From assembly GCA_964230805.1 (NCBI GenBank), contig CAXRIA010000028.1, forward strand, positions 4,165 through 68,164: a DNA stretch of 64,000 nt, given 5' to 3'. Shown here piece after piece: positions 9,276-17,186 of this stretch (its first letter is position 1; the number at the start of each line of letters is the position of its first letter). A program made the position numbers and the translations under genes. The notes under the pieces were generated by a model. It saw nothing but the letters and a program-made list of their open reading frames with translations. It had not been told where the DNA came from and searched no databases. This DNA comes from Flavicella sp964230805. Its GTDB lineage: Bacteria; Bacteroidota; Bacteroidia; Flavobacteriales; Flavobacteriaceae.

Positions 9276-9755
9276 ATGAATCTTGAAATAGAACGAAAAT
9301 TTTTAGTTAATAATATTTCATTTCTCAAAGAAAGTTTCGATAAAAAAAAAATCACACAAGGCTTTTTAAACTCGAACAAGAATCGAGTTGTCCGTGTGCG
9401 TATATCTAATGATCAAGGATTTTTGACCATCAAAGGAAAAAGCAATAAAAATGGCACGAGTCGATTTGAGTTTGAAAAAGAAATTTCTGTAGAAGAGGCA
9501 AAACTTTTGTTGCCACTGTGTGAAAAAGGTGTCTTAGAAAAAACCCGTTACCTTGTAAAAGTGAAAAACCACATTTATGAAGTCGATATTTTTGCTGGCG
9601 ACAATGAAGGTTTGCTATTGGCTGAAATAGAATTGACCAAAGAAGATGAAGTCTTTGCCAAACCTTCTTGGCTAGGAAAAGAAGTTACGGGTAATGTGCG
9701 TTATTACAATTCAGAATTGTCCAAAAACCCATATAAAAATTGGAAAAACCAATAA
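9276..9755 (+). CDS. CYTH domain protein (inorganic triphosphatase / class IV cyclase fold)
   Basis: A soluble triphosphate tunnel protein of 159 residues. The diagnostic ExExK signature is at the N terminus (MNLEIERKFLV). Further tunnel strands RVVRVRISNDQGFLTIKGK, RFEFEKEI, KTRYLV and EVDIFAGDNEGLLLAEIEL supply the basic and acidic residues that hold the triphosphate and metal. Most short bacterial CYTH proteins of this kind hydrolyse tripolyphosphate rather than make cyclic AMP, so triphosphatase is preferred, by family knowledge. In-frame ATGs lie at 9255 and 9267; 9276 gives the canonical start. It is convergent with the acyltransferase gene. Confidence 0.85.
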   Translation: MNLEIERKFLVNNISFLKESFDKKKITQGFLNSNKNRVVRVRISNDQGFLTIKGKSNKNGTSRFEFEKEISVEEAKLLLPLCEKGVLEKTRYLVKVKNHIYEVDIFAGDNEGLLLAEIELTKEDEVFAKPSWLGKEVTGNVRYYNSELSKNPYKNWKNQ

Positions 9756-9821
9756 GAAATTAAAATGATTCCAACCGTTTTACATGGATTCATTTCACTT
9801 CCTGTTTATGTTCTTCCCAAA

Positions 9822-10583
9822 TTAGATGTTGTTCTTTATTAATTCTTGATAAATCAAGTCATAAGCTCGCTTTGTGAGTTCTTTTTCAGCTCCAATATCG
9901 AGGTCATGTGTTGAAAAAAAAGGCATTTTTTTTACTCTCAACACACCAGGAGAACCACTGAAAAAAGTATATGAAAAATATTTTTTACAATCGTAAAAAA
10001 CAAGCGGTACAACAGGTAAATTGTGATCAATAGCCAGTCGAAATGCCCCTTTTTTGAAATTGTGCAATACAACAGATTCATCAGCAGGAACTAAGCCTTC
10101 GGGAAAAATACAGATACTCAACCCCTGCGCTATTCTTCTCTGTGCTTCTTTAAAAACCTGTTGCCTACTTTTCAAGTCTGATCTGTCCACAAGAATGCAT
10201 GTTTTTTTGTAGAAATATCCGAAAACGGGTATTTTCGACAGTTCTGTTTTTCCCACAAAAACAAACGGGTTTTTCACTACTGCTAACATCAGCATAATAT
10301 CAATCATCGAAGTGTGGTTGGCAATAAAAACATAACTTTTTTCTGGCAATGTCTCTTCCAAAACTTCCTGAGTGAATCGAAACCCCATCCCTTTCAAAAT
10401 TATTTTTGCCCACAATTGAGCGGTTTTAAAAAATAATGGGTACCACTTTTCTTTTGCCGTAACTATTAATAAAATAGGAGTTCCTAAAATTAGTAACAAT
10501 CCAAAAAGTACATAAAACCAAACGCGCCAAATAAACCGCAACAAATGACCTGCTAATTTTTTCATCTTTTCAAAAGTACTCAA
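9822..10583 (-). CDS. 1-acyl-sn-glycerol-3-phosphate acyltransferase (PlsC family)
   Basis: Membrane acyltransferase that adds the second acyl chain to lysophosphatidic acid in phospholipid synthesis. It is 253 residues with a hydrophobic N-terminal anchor (about 16-42). The catalytic HX4D motif is NHTSMID with His 90 and Asp 95. The substrate-binding FPEG motif is near 160-163, where PlsC normally has FPEGTR; here it reads FPEGLVPADES. A second, more canonical family member lies at 32364-33098, so the two may differ in substrate. A start six codons later (MKKLAGH) is possible. Confidence 0.88.
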   Translation of the reverse strand: MSTFEKMKKLAGHLLRFIWRVWFYVLFGLLLILGTPILLIVTAKEKWYPLFFKTAQLWAKIILKGMGFRFTQEVLEETLPEKSYVFIANHTSMIDIMLMLAVVKNPFVFVGKTELSKIPVFGYFYKKTCILVDRSDLKSRQQVFKEAQRRIAQGLSICIFPEGLVPADESVVLHNFKKGAFRLAIDHNLPVVPLVFYDCKKYFSYTFFSGSPGVLRVKKMPFFSTHDLDIGAEKELTKRAYDLIYQELIKNNI

Positions 10584-10649
10584 AATCTAACAGACCATTC
10601 TATTTGATATTTATCTCTTTGAAGCTCCAAAAAATTATGGAAGAATGTT

Positions 10650-10657
10650 TACTTTTG
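10650..10657 (+). promoter_or_regulatory. Candidate -7 promoter box for trpS
   Basis: TACTTTTG, an exact TAnnTTTG match, 18 bases before the trpS start. The nearest TTTG upstream is 28 bases away, so the -33 element is weak or absent. Confidence 0.4.
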
Positions 10658-10675
10658 TAGCACAAATTCGATACA

Positions 10676-11644
10676 ATGTCAAGAATATTAACAGGTGTTC
10701 AGAGCACTGGAACCCCGCATTTAGGAAACTTATTAGGCGCTATTATACCTGCCATTGAAATGGCGAATGATCCAAAAAACGAATCATTTTTGTTCATTGC
10801 CGATATGCATTCTTTGACTCAAATTAAAGACGGGAATGCCTTGAGACAAAACACCTACAGCACCGCTGCTGCTTGGTTGGCTTTTGGATTGGACATTCAA
10901 AAATCTGTGTTTTACAAACAAAGCGATGTGCCTGAAGCAACAGAACTTTCTTGGTATTTGAATTGTTTTTTTCCCTATCAAAGACTGACCTTGGCCCATT
11001 CATTCAAAGACAAGGCAGACCGTTTGGAAGATGTAAATTCTGGATTATTTACCTACCCAATGTTGATGGCTGCTGATATTCTTTTGTACGACGCTGAAAT
11101 TGTTCCTGTTGGCAAAGACCAATTGCAACATTTAGAAATGACTCGAGATGTTGCCAGTAGGTTCAATCATCTCATGGGTGAAACATTTGTACTACCAGAA
11201 GCTAAAATTCAAAAAGAAACCATGTATGTTCCTGGAACCAATGGTGGTAAAATGAGCAAATCTCAAGGAAATATCATCGATATTTTTTTAGATGACAAAA
11301 AATTACGAAAACAGGTGATGAAAATCCAAACAGATAGCACTCCTTTGGAAGAACCAAAAAACCCCGATACTTGTAATTTATTTGCCTTGTACAAATTGAT
11401 TGCTTCAGATGCACAAACCGCTGAATTGAGAGCGAACTACTTGGGTGGAAATTTTGGCTATGGACATGCCAAACAAGCTTTTTACGAACTTCTTATCGAT
11501 ACGTTTTCCGCTGAAAGAGAACGCTATCAATACTATATGAACAATTTAGAAGAAATAGACAAAGCGCTTGCTATTGGAGCGGAAAAAGCAAAGAAAATTG
11601 CTTCTGACGTATTGAAACGAACCCGCAAAACTTTGGGTTATTGA
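10676..11644 (+). CDS. trpS: Tryptophan--tRNA ligase
   Basis: Class I aminoacyl-tRNA synthetase charging tRNA-Trp. The 322-residue protein has the HIGH-type motif as PHLGN (14-18) within TGTPHLGNLLGA, the tryptophanyl signature GKDQLQHLEMTRD, and KMSKS (192-196) within GGKMSKSQGN. Length and motif spacing match bacterial TrpRS. It stands alone on the plus strand, with its own promoter box 18 bases upstream and a hairpin-T terminator just after the stop. Confidence 0.97.
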   Translation: MSRILTGVQSTGTPHLGNLLGAIIPAIEMANDPKNESFLFIADMHSLTQIKDGNALRQNTYSTAAAWLAFGLDIQKSVFYKQSDVPEATELSWYLNCFFPYQRLTLAHSFKDKADRLEDVNSGLFTYPMLMAADILLYDAEIVPVGKDQLQHLEMTRDVASRFNHLMGETFVLPEAKIQKETMYVPGTNGGKMSKSQGNIIDIFLDDKKLRKQVMKIQTDSTPLEEPKNPDTCNLFALYKLIASDAQTAELRANYLGGNFGYGHAKQAFYELLIDTFSAERERYQYYMNNLEEIDKALAIGAEKAKKIASDVLKRTRKTLGY

Positions 11645-11651
11645 AAAATAA

Positions 11652-11680
11652 AAGTCAGAAAATTCTGACTTCATTTTTTT
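11652..11680 (+). terminator. Terminator of trpS
   Basis: Stem AAGTCAG / CTGACTT with a short AT loop, followed by CATTTTTTT. It overlaps the last bases of convergent rpiB. Confidence 0.75.
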
Positions 11681-12110
11681 AAGAACAGCTAATTTTGGCT
11701 ACTCTGTTCTGATGACGCCCTCCCTCAAATGAAGTCTCTAAAAACGTTTCCACCATTTGCAGCGCTTGAGGAACGGAAGTAAACCTAGCAGGTATACACA
11801 ACACATTTGCATTGTTGTGCTGTTTAATTAAAGCCACAATTTCTTTTGTCCAACACAATCCAGCACGAACATTTTTATATTTGTTGGCTGTCATCGCAAC
11901 ACCATTGGCACTTCCACAGATAAGAATTCCGAAATCGACTTTACACGTATCAACTACCTCAGCAACCTTATGCGCAAAATCTGGGTAATCCACACTGTCA
12001 AAACTATCGGTTCCAAAATTTAATACTTCAATACCTTTTTCCTCCAATAATTTTACAATCGCAAATTTATAATCCGGTCCGGCATGATCATTTCCTATGG
12101 CTATTTTCAT
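11679..12110 (-). CDS. rpiB: Ribose 5-phosphate isomerase B
   Basis: Interconverts ribose 5-phosphate and ribulose 5-phosphate (pentose phosphate pathway) or acts on a related sugar phosphate. The 143-residue RpiB/LacAB fold starts MKIAIGNDHAG, with the active-site Cys 65 in LICGSANGVAM and the sugar-phosphate segment HNNANVLCIPAR. Most RpiB have CGTGxGMS at the active site; the CGSANGVAM form seen here is, from memory, common in Bacteroidota. The gene has a good promoter (12136-12166) and fires away from the AT-rich gap, divergently from rnr. Confidence 0.92.
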   Translation of the reverse strand: MKIAIGNDHAGPDYKFAIVKLLEEKGIEVLNFGTDSFDSVDYPDFAHKVAEVVDTCKVDFGILICGSANGVAMTANKYKNVRAGLCWTKEIVALIKQHNNANVLCIPARFTSVPQALQMVETFLETSFEGGRHQNRVAKISCS

Positions 12111-12817
12111 CTATACTATCCTATTTATTACAAAACAAAAATACAATAAAATGTAACTCATTACAAAGGATTGAATATCAATAATTTTCATGTTTTTTTA
12201 AATAAAAAGCCCGTTATAAACAGACTCTCTCATAACTTTATTTTAATTCATTTGAACTAAGGTAGTTAGCAATTTATTAAAATTGTTCATAAATAGCCGT
12301 AAAAAAAGAACAATTAAATTTGTTTTATTCCCTAAAAAAAACAATACAGGATCCTTTATCAGTTTTGCAAATTTTTTTTCAAATATTTAATGAACAGTTA
12401 TGAACAATTTACCAGAAACTTATCAAAAATAGTTTTGATCAAAAAAATAAAAATTTACAGAAAAGTTAAGAAATCAAAAACTTGTTAATAACCTCGTAAA
12501 AGAAATGATTCAGAGTATTTTAAGGTTTTCATAAATTGTTAATACCTGTTCACAAAAAAAATAAATCCTATTTTCCAATTAATTTTTAAAAAATATATCG
12601 TAGCTATTCACATGCAATCATAGAAAAAAAATAGTTTTTAAAATTTTAAAAGAAAAAATGATTATAGATATAACTGTTCATAACTACTTTCAATATTTTG
12701 GGTAAGAAAAGGTTTTGACAGTGTTTTTAATTTAAAATAATAAGTTTGCTTTTTATCCTAATACAAAAGGCTATGTTGAAAGATTGTTTTCGTACTTTTA
12801 TTACCTAATAAACAAAG
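12111..12817. other. Candidate chromosomal replication origin (oriC): AT-rich gap with DnaA-box-like 9-mers
   Basis: About 700 bases without any credible gene between divergent rpiB and rnr. Two hand-counted lines have 13/60 (12301-12360) and 9/60 (12421-12480) G+C. A 9-mer family TTATNAACA occurs on both strands: TTATAAACA 12214-12222; TGTTCATAA 12284-12292 and 12675-12683; TTATGAACA 12398-12406; TGTTAATAA 12483-12491. A relative, TGTTCACAA, is at 12547-12555. These differ by one base from the DnaA box pattern TTATNCACA. Gene orientation flips here from mainly minus to mainly plus, and parS sites lie 8-10 kb away. Origin function is inferred. The outer ends also hold the rpiB and rnr promoters. 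Confidence 0.7.
12136..12166 (-). promoter_or_regulatory. Candidate rpiB promoter
   Basis: Minus strand: TTG (12164-12166), a 20-base spacer, then TATTTTTG (12136-12143). Both elements and the spacing fit the Bacteroidota consensus TTG / TAnnTTTG. Confidence 0.6.
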
Positions 12818-15022
12818 ATGTCGAGAAAAAAGAAAATTTATAAAAAGAAAGGGAATCAGATAAAAAATCTCAGCCGGAATATCGTAGCTATTTTCAACAA
12901 GAATAAGGGACAAAAGCTGAATTACAAACAAATATGTGCGAAGCTAGAAATTAAAAATGCGGATGGAAGAGGGCAGGTGATAAAAAAATTGGAAGAACTG
13001 AAAGGTCGTGGCAAATTAGAAGAGATTACCAAAGGAAAATACAGTTTGATTGAAAGTAAAAATTATCATATTGGCCAATTAGATTTGACGTCAAGTGGCA
13101 ATGGGTATTTGATTTGTGATGATTTTGAAAAAGATGTATTTATTCCTTCTATGAATCTGAATAAGGCGTTGCACAACGATACGGTGAAAGTGTTTGTTTA
13201 CAACAAAAGAAGAAATTCTAAAATAGAGGGCGATGTTGTTGAGATTATAGAAAGAGCAAAAACAAGTTTTGTAGGTGTTTTGCAATTGAGTAAAAATTTC
13301 GGTTTTGTGATTCCAGACAACAACAAAATGTATGCAGATATTTTTGTGCCCAAAGATTGTTTGAAAGGAGCAGTAGATGGAGACAAAGTAATTGCAAATA
13401 TCACCGATTGGCCGTCAAATTCGAAAAATCCATTTGGAGAAATCACACAAATCTTAGGAAAACCAGGAGAGCACAATACGGAAATTCACAGTATTTTAGC
13501 CGAATACGGGTTGCCGTATAAATTTCCAAAAATTGTAGAGCAAGAAGCAGAAAAAATAGAGGTCACCATAACCCAAGAGGAAATATTAAAAAGACGGGAT
13601 ATGCGCAAAGACCTCACTTTTACGATAGATCCAAAAGACGCCAAAGATTTTGACGATGCACTTTCTTTTAAAATTTTGGAAAACGGGAACTATGAAATAG
13701 GAGTGCATATTGCCGACGTATCCCATTATATAGACGAAGATTCTGAATTGGAAAAAGAAGCTTATGAACGAGCTACTTCGGTATATTTGGTGGATAGGGT
13801 AGTCCCGATGTTGCCTGAAAAATTATCAAATGGCGTTTGTTCGCTTCGACCACACGAAGAAAAATTGACATTTTCAGCGGTTTTTGAATTGAATGAAAAT
13901 GCAAAAATTATCGACGAATGGTATGGAAGAACAGTCACCTATTCCGATCAACGTTTTGCCTATGAAGAAGCACAGGTAATTATTGAAAAAGGAAAAGAAA
14001 ACGAACCTATTGAAATACCTGAAAATATTTCAATTCAGGAGGGGAGTTATATGGTTTCAAACGAAATTGTGAATGCCGTTCTTAAGATGGATGCATTGGC
14101 AAAAAAAATGCGCAAAAAAAGGTTGAACGCCGGAGCGATTACCTTTGACAAAGTTGAGGTGAAATTTCAGCTGGACGAAGAAGCCAACCCGTTGGGTGTG
14201 TTTTTTAAACAATCCAAAGACGCCAACAAATTGATCGAAGAGTTTATGCTATTGGCGAACAGAAAAGTTTCAGAATTTGTGAGTAAAAAAGGAGGGAAGC
14301 ACAGTAAAAATACATTCATTTATAGAGTGCACGACGAACCAAACATAGACAAACTCACCGCACTACAAGGGATTGTTCATAAATTCGGATATCAATTAAA
14401 CATTCAAAATAGAAAGTCTACCTCAGAATCGATGAACCAATTGTTAAAAGATGTACATGGTAAAGGGGAATCCAATATGATTGAAACCTTGGCCATTCGA
14501 TCGATGAGTAAGGCAGAATATACCACACAAAATATAGGGCATTATGGATTGGCTTTTGCGTATTATTCTCATTTTACCTCTCCTATACGAAGGTATCCTG
14601 ATGTGATGGCGCATCGTCTATTACAACATTATTTAGACGGAGGAAAAGCACCTGATGAAGAAGCGTATCAAGAAAAATGCAAACACGCCTCTGAGATGGA
14701 ATATTTGGCAACCAAAGCAGAAAGGGATTCCATCAAATACATGCAAATCAAATACATGCAAGATCACGAAAATGAAGAATTTAAAGGTGTAATTTCAGGC
14801 GTAACAGACTGGGGGATTTATGTTGAGATTATTGAAAACAAATGTGAGGGAATGGTCAGAACACGCGATTTGACGGATGATTATTATATTTTTGATGAAA
14901 AACAGTACGCGATGATTGGCCAAGAAACACAAAAAAAATACCAACTAGGAGATGAAGTGGTGGTAAAGGTAAAACATACCGATCTGGAAAGAAAGCATCT
15001 TGATTTTTATTTAGTGCCATAA
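12818..15022 (+). CDS. rnr: Ribonuclease R
   Basis: Processive 3'-5' exoribonuclease of the RNase II/RNB family that degrades structured RNA. The 734-residue protein has a lysine-rich N-terminus and winged-helix region (about 20-80), cold-shock/OB domains (about 80-215), and the RNB catalytic domain. The metal-binding aspartates lie in TIDPKDAKDFDDALSF (near 270-284), with the FTSPIRRYPD motif further on. A C-terminal S1 domain (GVISGVTDWGIYVEI) follows. All catalytic aspartates are present. The gene is transcribed away from the candidate origin; a near-consensus TACTTTTA lies at 12793-12800. Confidence 0.96.
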   Translation: MSRKKKIYKKKGNQIKNLSRNIVAIFNKNKGQKLNYKQICAKLEIKNADGRGQVIKKLEELKGRGKLEEITKGKYSLIESKNYHIGQLDLTSSGNGYLICDDFEKDVFIPSMNLNKALHNDTVKVFVYNKRRNSKIEGDVVEIIERAKTSFVGVLQLSKNFGFVIPDNNKMYADIFVPKDCLKGAVDGDKVIANITDWPSNSKNPFGEITQILGKPGEHNTEIHSILAEYGLPYKFPKIVEQEAEKIEVTITQEEILKRRDMRKDLTFTIDPKDAKDFDDALSFKILENGNYEIGVHIADVSHYIDEDSELEKEAYERATSVYLVDRVVPMLPEKLSNGVCSLRPHEEKLTFSAVFELNENAKIIDEWYGRTVTYSDQRFAYEEAQVIIEKGKENEPIEIPENISIQEGSYMVSNEIVNAVLKMDALAKKMRKKRLNAGAITFDKVEVKFQLDEEANPLGVFFKQSKDANKLIEEFMLLANRKVSEFVSKKGGKHSKNTFIYRVHDEPNIDKLTALQGIVHKFGYQLNIQNRKSTSESMNQLLKDVHGKGESNMIETLAIRSMSKAEYTTQNIGHYGLAFAYYSHFTSPIRRYPDVMAHRLLQHYLDGGKAPDEEAYQEKCKHASEMEYLATKAERDSIKYMQIKYMQDHENEEFKGVISGVTDWGIYVEIIENKCEGMVRTRDLTDDYYIFDEKQYAMIGQETQKKYQLGDEVVVKVKHTDLERKHLDFYLVP

Positions 15023-15040
15023 AATTTATACATTTAACAG

Positions 15041-15724
15041 ATGAAAAATTATATTTTTTTTAGCTTCTTGCTTTGTGCATTTTACGGTTTTTCACAAGAT
15101 GTCATTGTGGACAATCTAAATCATTTTGACGAATTAAAAGTTTATAATGGATTGGAAGTAAATTTGGTGAAGTCGGATGTGCAGAAATTAGAAATGAAAG
15201 GTTCAAAAGCGACACAAGTAGCTGTCAAGAATAAAAAAGGCGTGTTGAAAATCTATATGAAACTGAATAGTATTTTCGACACGAAAGCGGTCAAAATAAA
15301 CTTATTTTACACAGGAAATATTGCCGAGTTAGACGCCAACCAAGGTGCGGTGATTACTTCGAACGAAACATTTTCTCAAACTCAATTGGATATAGAAGTT
15401 CAAGAAGGAGCACATGTGCGATTGGATGTGGATGTCGATTACTTAAAAATAAAAGCCATTACAGGCGGAAATGTCTACTTATCTGGGAAAGCGAAATCAC
15501 AAAAAGTGGATATTTCAACAGGAAGCAATTACAACGCGCTCGATCTAAAGAACAAACAAACAGATATAACCTCTGGCACAGGAGCTGATGCGAAAATCTA
15601 CGTGGAAGATATTTTAGACGCGAAAGTCAAATTAGGAGGAATGGTGACTTATATAGGAAATCCGAAGTCAGTGAAAACCACGAAATTTCTGGGAGGTACC
15701 ATTCATCAAAAACAAGAAAATTAA
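15041..15724 (+). CDS. Secreted GIN-domain (head auto-transporter adhesin-like, DUF2807) protein
   Basis: A 227-residue exported protein with a signal peptide (residues 1-18, ending YGFS-Q) and a beta-helical GIN domain, shown by repeated short strands such as FDELKVYNGLEVNLVKSD, LKIYMKL and the later VRLDVDVDYLKIKAITGGNVYLSG and SGTGADAKIYVEDILDAKVKLGG. GIN-domain proteins are widespread in Bacteroidota, but their function is not settled; adhesin is only a family name. It starts 18 bases after rnr and is probably co-transcribed with it. Confidence 0.82.
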   Translation: MKNYIFFSFLLCAFYGFSQDVIVDNLNHFDELKVYNGLEVNLVKSDVQKLEMKGSKATQVAVKNKKGVLKIYMKLNSIFDTKAVKINLFYTGNIAELDANQGAVITSNETFSQTQLDIEVQEGAHVRLDVDVDYLKIKAITGGNVYLSGKAKSQKVDISTGSNYNALDLKNKQTDITSGTGADAKIYVEDILDAKVKLGGMVTYIGNPKSVKTTKFLGGTIHQKQEN

Positions 15725-15740
15725 TTTCAGAGCGTTCCTA

Positions 15741-15768
15741 TTGAATAACAATCAATTTAGTATCTTTG
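15741..15768 (+). promoter_or_regulatory. Promoter of tatA
   Basis: TTG (15741-15743), a 17-base spacer, TATCTTTG (15761-15768), 17 bases before the ATG. This is the best full match to the Bacteroidota consensus in the window. Confidence 0.7.
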
Positions 15769-15785
15769 TGGTAAAATAAGAAAAA

Positions 15786-15980
15786 ATGAGTCAATTTAGC
15801 GTGTTTTTAGGAATGATAGGAGGACCTCAGGTTATTATCATCATCGTGGTTGTTTTGTTACTTTTTGGGGGTAGAAAAATTCCCGAGTTGATGCGCGGAT
15901 TGGGAAGCGGAATTAAGGAATTTAAGAATGCTTCAAAAGAGGACGATCAAATTGACGCTAAGGAGAACGAAAAGAAATAA
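15786..15980 (+). CDS. tatA: Sec-independent translocase subunit TatA/TatE
   Basis: Pore-forming subunit of the twin-arginine translocase for folded proteins. The 64-residue protein has the classic layout: a short N-terminus, one hydrophobic helix (PQVIIIIVVVLLLFGG, about 14-29), the FGGRKIPELMRGLGSGIKEF hinge and amphipathic helix, and a charged tail. FG at the hinge and the following PEL are the conserved TatA residues. tatC is not in the window. It has its own promoter and a strong terminator, so it is a monocistronic unit. Confidence 0.93.
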   Translation: MSQFSVFLGMIGGPQVIIIIVVVLLLFGGRKIPELMRGLGSGIKEFKNASKEDDQIDAKENEKK

Positions 15981-16005
15981 CCCTTGAACATGGGCGACAA
16001 CAAAT

Positions 16006-16037
16006 AAAAACAGGAATCTTTTGATTCCTGTTTTTTT
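16006..16037 (+). terminator. Terminator of tatA
   Basis: Perfect 8-bp stem CAGGAATC / GATTCCTG (16011-16018, 16023-16030) with loop TTTT, preceded by A5 and followed by T7. Confidence 0.88.
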
Positions 16038-16198
16038 GTGAAAAAGAATGGTTTATTACTTTGAAATTTACACTTTCAACCCCCCAGTTTAAGTGCAAAA
16101 GTAAAAAACCAATCATTTTCGTATACAAAAATCACCCCCTCTTAAACTAGTGATTGTTGTAGGTACAAATAAAAAGAAAATCACCTTTTTAAAAAAAA

Positions 16199-16271
16199 AG
16201 TTGTGGTCAATTGGACGAGTGAGTGATGAATGGGAACCATTGATATCAATGGAACAACTTAGTGTGACCAA
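16199..16271. repeat. Palindrome inside nested inverted repeats
   Basis: A perfect 16-base palindrome CCATTGATATCAATGG (16237-16252) lies between arms AAGTTGT (16199-16205) and ACAACTT (16254-16260). TGGTCA (16205-16210) also pairs with TGACCA (16266-16271). The element lies in a 306-base gene-free stretch that otherwise holds only the tatA terminator, about 15 bases beyond the stop of the LytTR gene. It has no T-tract of its own. It may be a protein-binding site or a structured 3' end. Confidence 0.5.
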
Positions 16272-16286
16272 CGGGAAGGCAAACCC

Positions 16287-17180
16287 CTAACTAGAAAAGG
16301 AAAGAAGGACGCTTTTTGAAAAATTTCGTGAAACAGGAATTGTAAAATCAAGATGTTTCATGTGAAGTTGATAGCCTCGAGCGTTACCTGAGATCCGTTG
16401 AATAAAATTACTACGCACAATGAAAGACTTATGGCAACGAATTATTTGTGGATGATCAGAGAATTTTTGCATTATTTTGTGAAGGGGGATTCTTAATATT
16501 TTTTCTTCGATACCGTTATCGGTAGCTAAGAAAAAGCTGCTGTAATTTCTTTCACATGTAACATAGATGAGTTGATGTAAAGAAAAAGTTAAATTATCGC
16601 TAGTATCGTCTGCAACTAAGGTAATATTTTGAGAAATTTTTGGTAGGTCATACAATAGGCTCAATTTTTTGGAATACTCTTTTCGATTTTTCATAAGATC
16701 CGAAGCAACTTTTTCTCTCTTTCTTCGAAAGTAAATTTCGGTGTAAAGCGTGTAGAGGACGATGGGAAAAACACCAACAATAAGCGTATTCAAAACAGAA
16801 TTGTAAAGAGAAATATTTCGCGTATGACGAAAGACTTCAACACCGATCAAATTGTACCAATGATTGCAAAAAGCAATGGCTAGGAGTGTGAAGATTAAGA
16901 AAAAAATGTTTTTTCCTACGGTCCAAGTGTCGTTGTTGACATAGGTTTTTAGAATTGTAAAAAATAAGAGACAACAGATGAAAGCCACCATAAATGTAAC
17001 TCCGCCAAAACCTAATGTATAAAGAAACAAATCACTACCCACGCGTTCAATATCAAATGGCTTGAATACGTATAGAAAGAGAAAAATAAATGTGCCAAGT
17101 CCCAAACTAATAAAAAAATGGGCCATGGGGTGGGTATTCACAAAATAGGGGCGTTTGAACCGAGCAAAAAGGGGTTGCAT
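16287..17180 (-). CDS. Membrane-anchored LytTR-type transcription regulator
   Basis: A 297-residue protein with four predicted transmembrane helices (roughly residues 20-41, 51-76, 87-106, 125-146), a cytosolic linker and a C-terminal LytTR DNA-binding domain. The LytTR part shows LIYVTCERNYSSFFL, ILRIPLHKIMQKF and the conserved IIRCHKSFIVRSNFIQRISGNARGYQLHM stretch, which includes the usual R-HKS-VN-like core. No receiver or histidine kinase domain is present, so it probably senses a membrane signal directly. It starts six bases after the SPFH gene and forms an operon with it. Confidence 0.85.
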   Translation of the reverse strand: MQPLFARFKRPYFVNTHPMAHFFISLGLGTFIFLFLYVFKPFDIERVGSDLFLYTLGFGGVTFMVAFICCLLFFTILKTYVNNDTWTVGKNIFFLIFTLLAIAFCNHWYNLIGVEVFRHTRNISLYNSVLNTLIVGVFPIVLYTLYTEIYFRRKREKVASDLMKNRKEYSKKLSLLYDLPKISQNITLVADDTSDNLTFSLHQLIYVTCERNYSSFFLATDNGIEEKILRIPLHKIMQKFSDHPQIIRCHKSFIVRSNFIQRISGNARGYQLHMKHLDFTIPVSRNFSKSVLLSFSS

Positions 17181-17186
17181 AGATGT

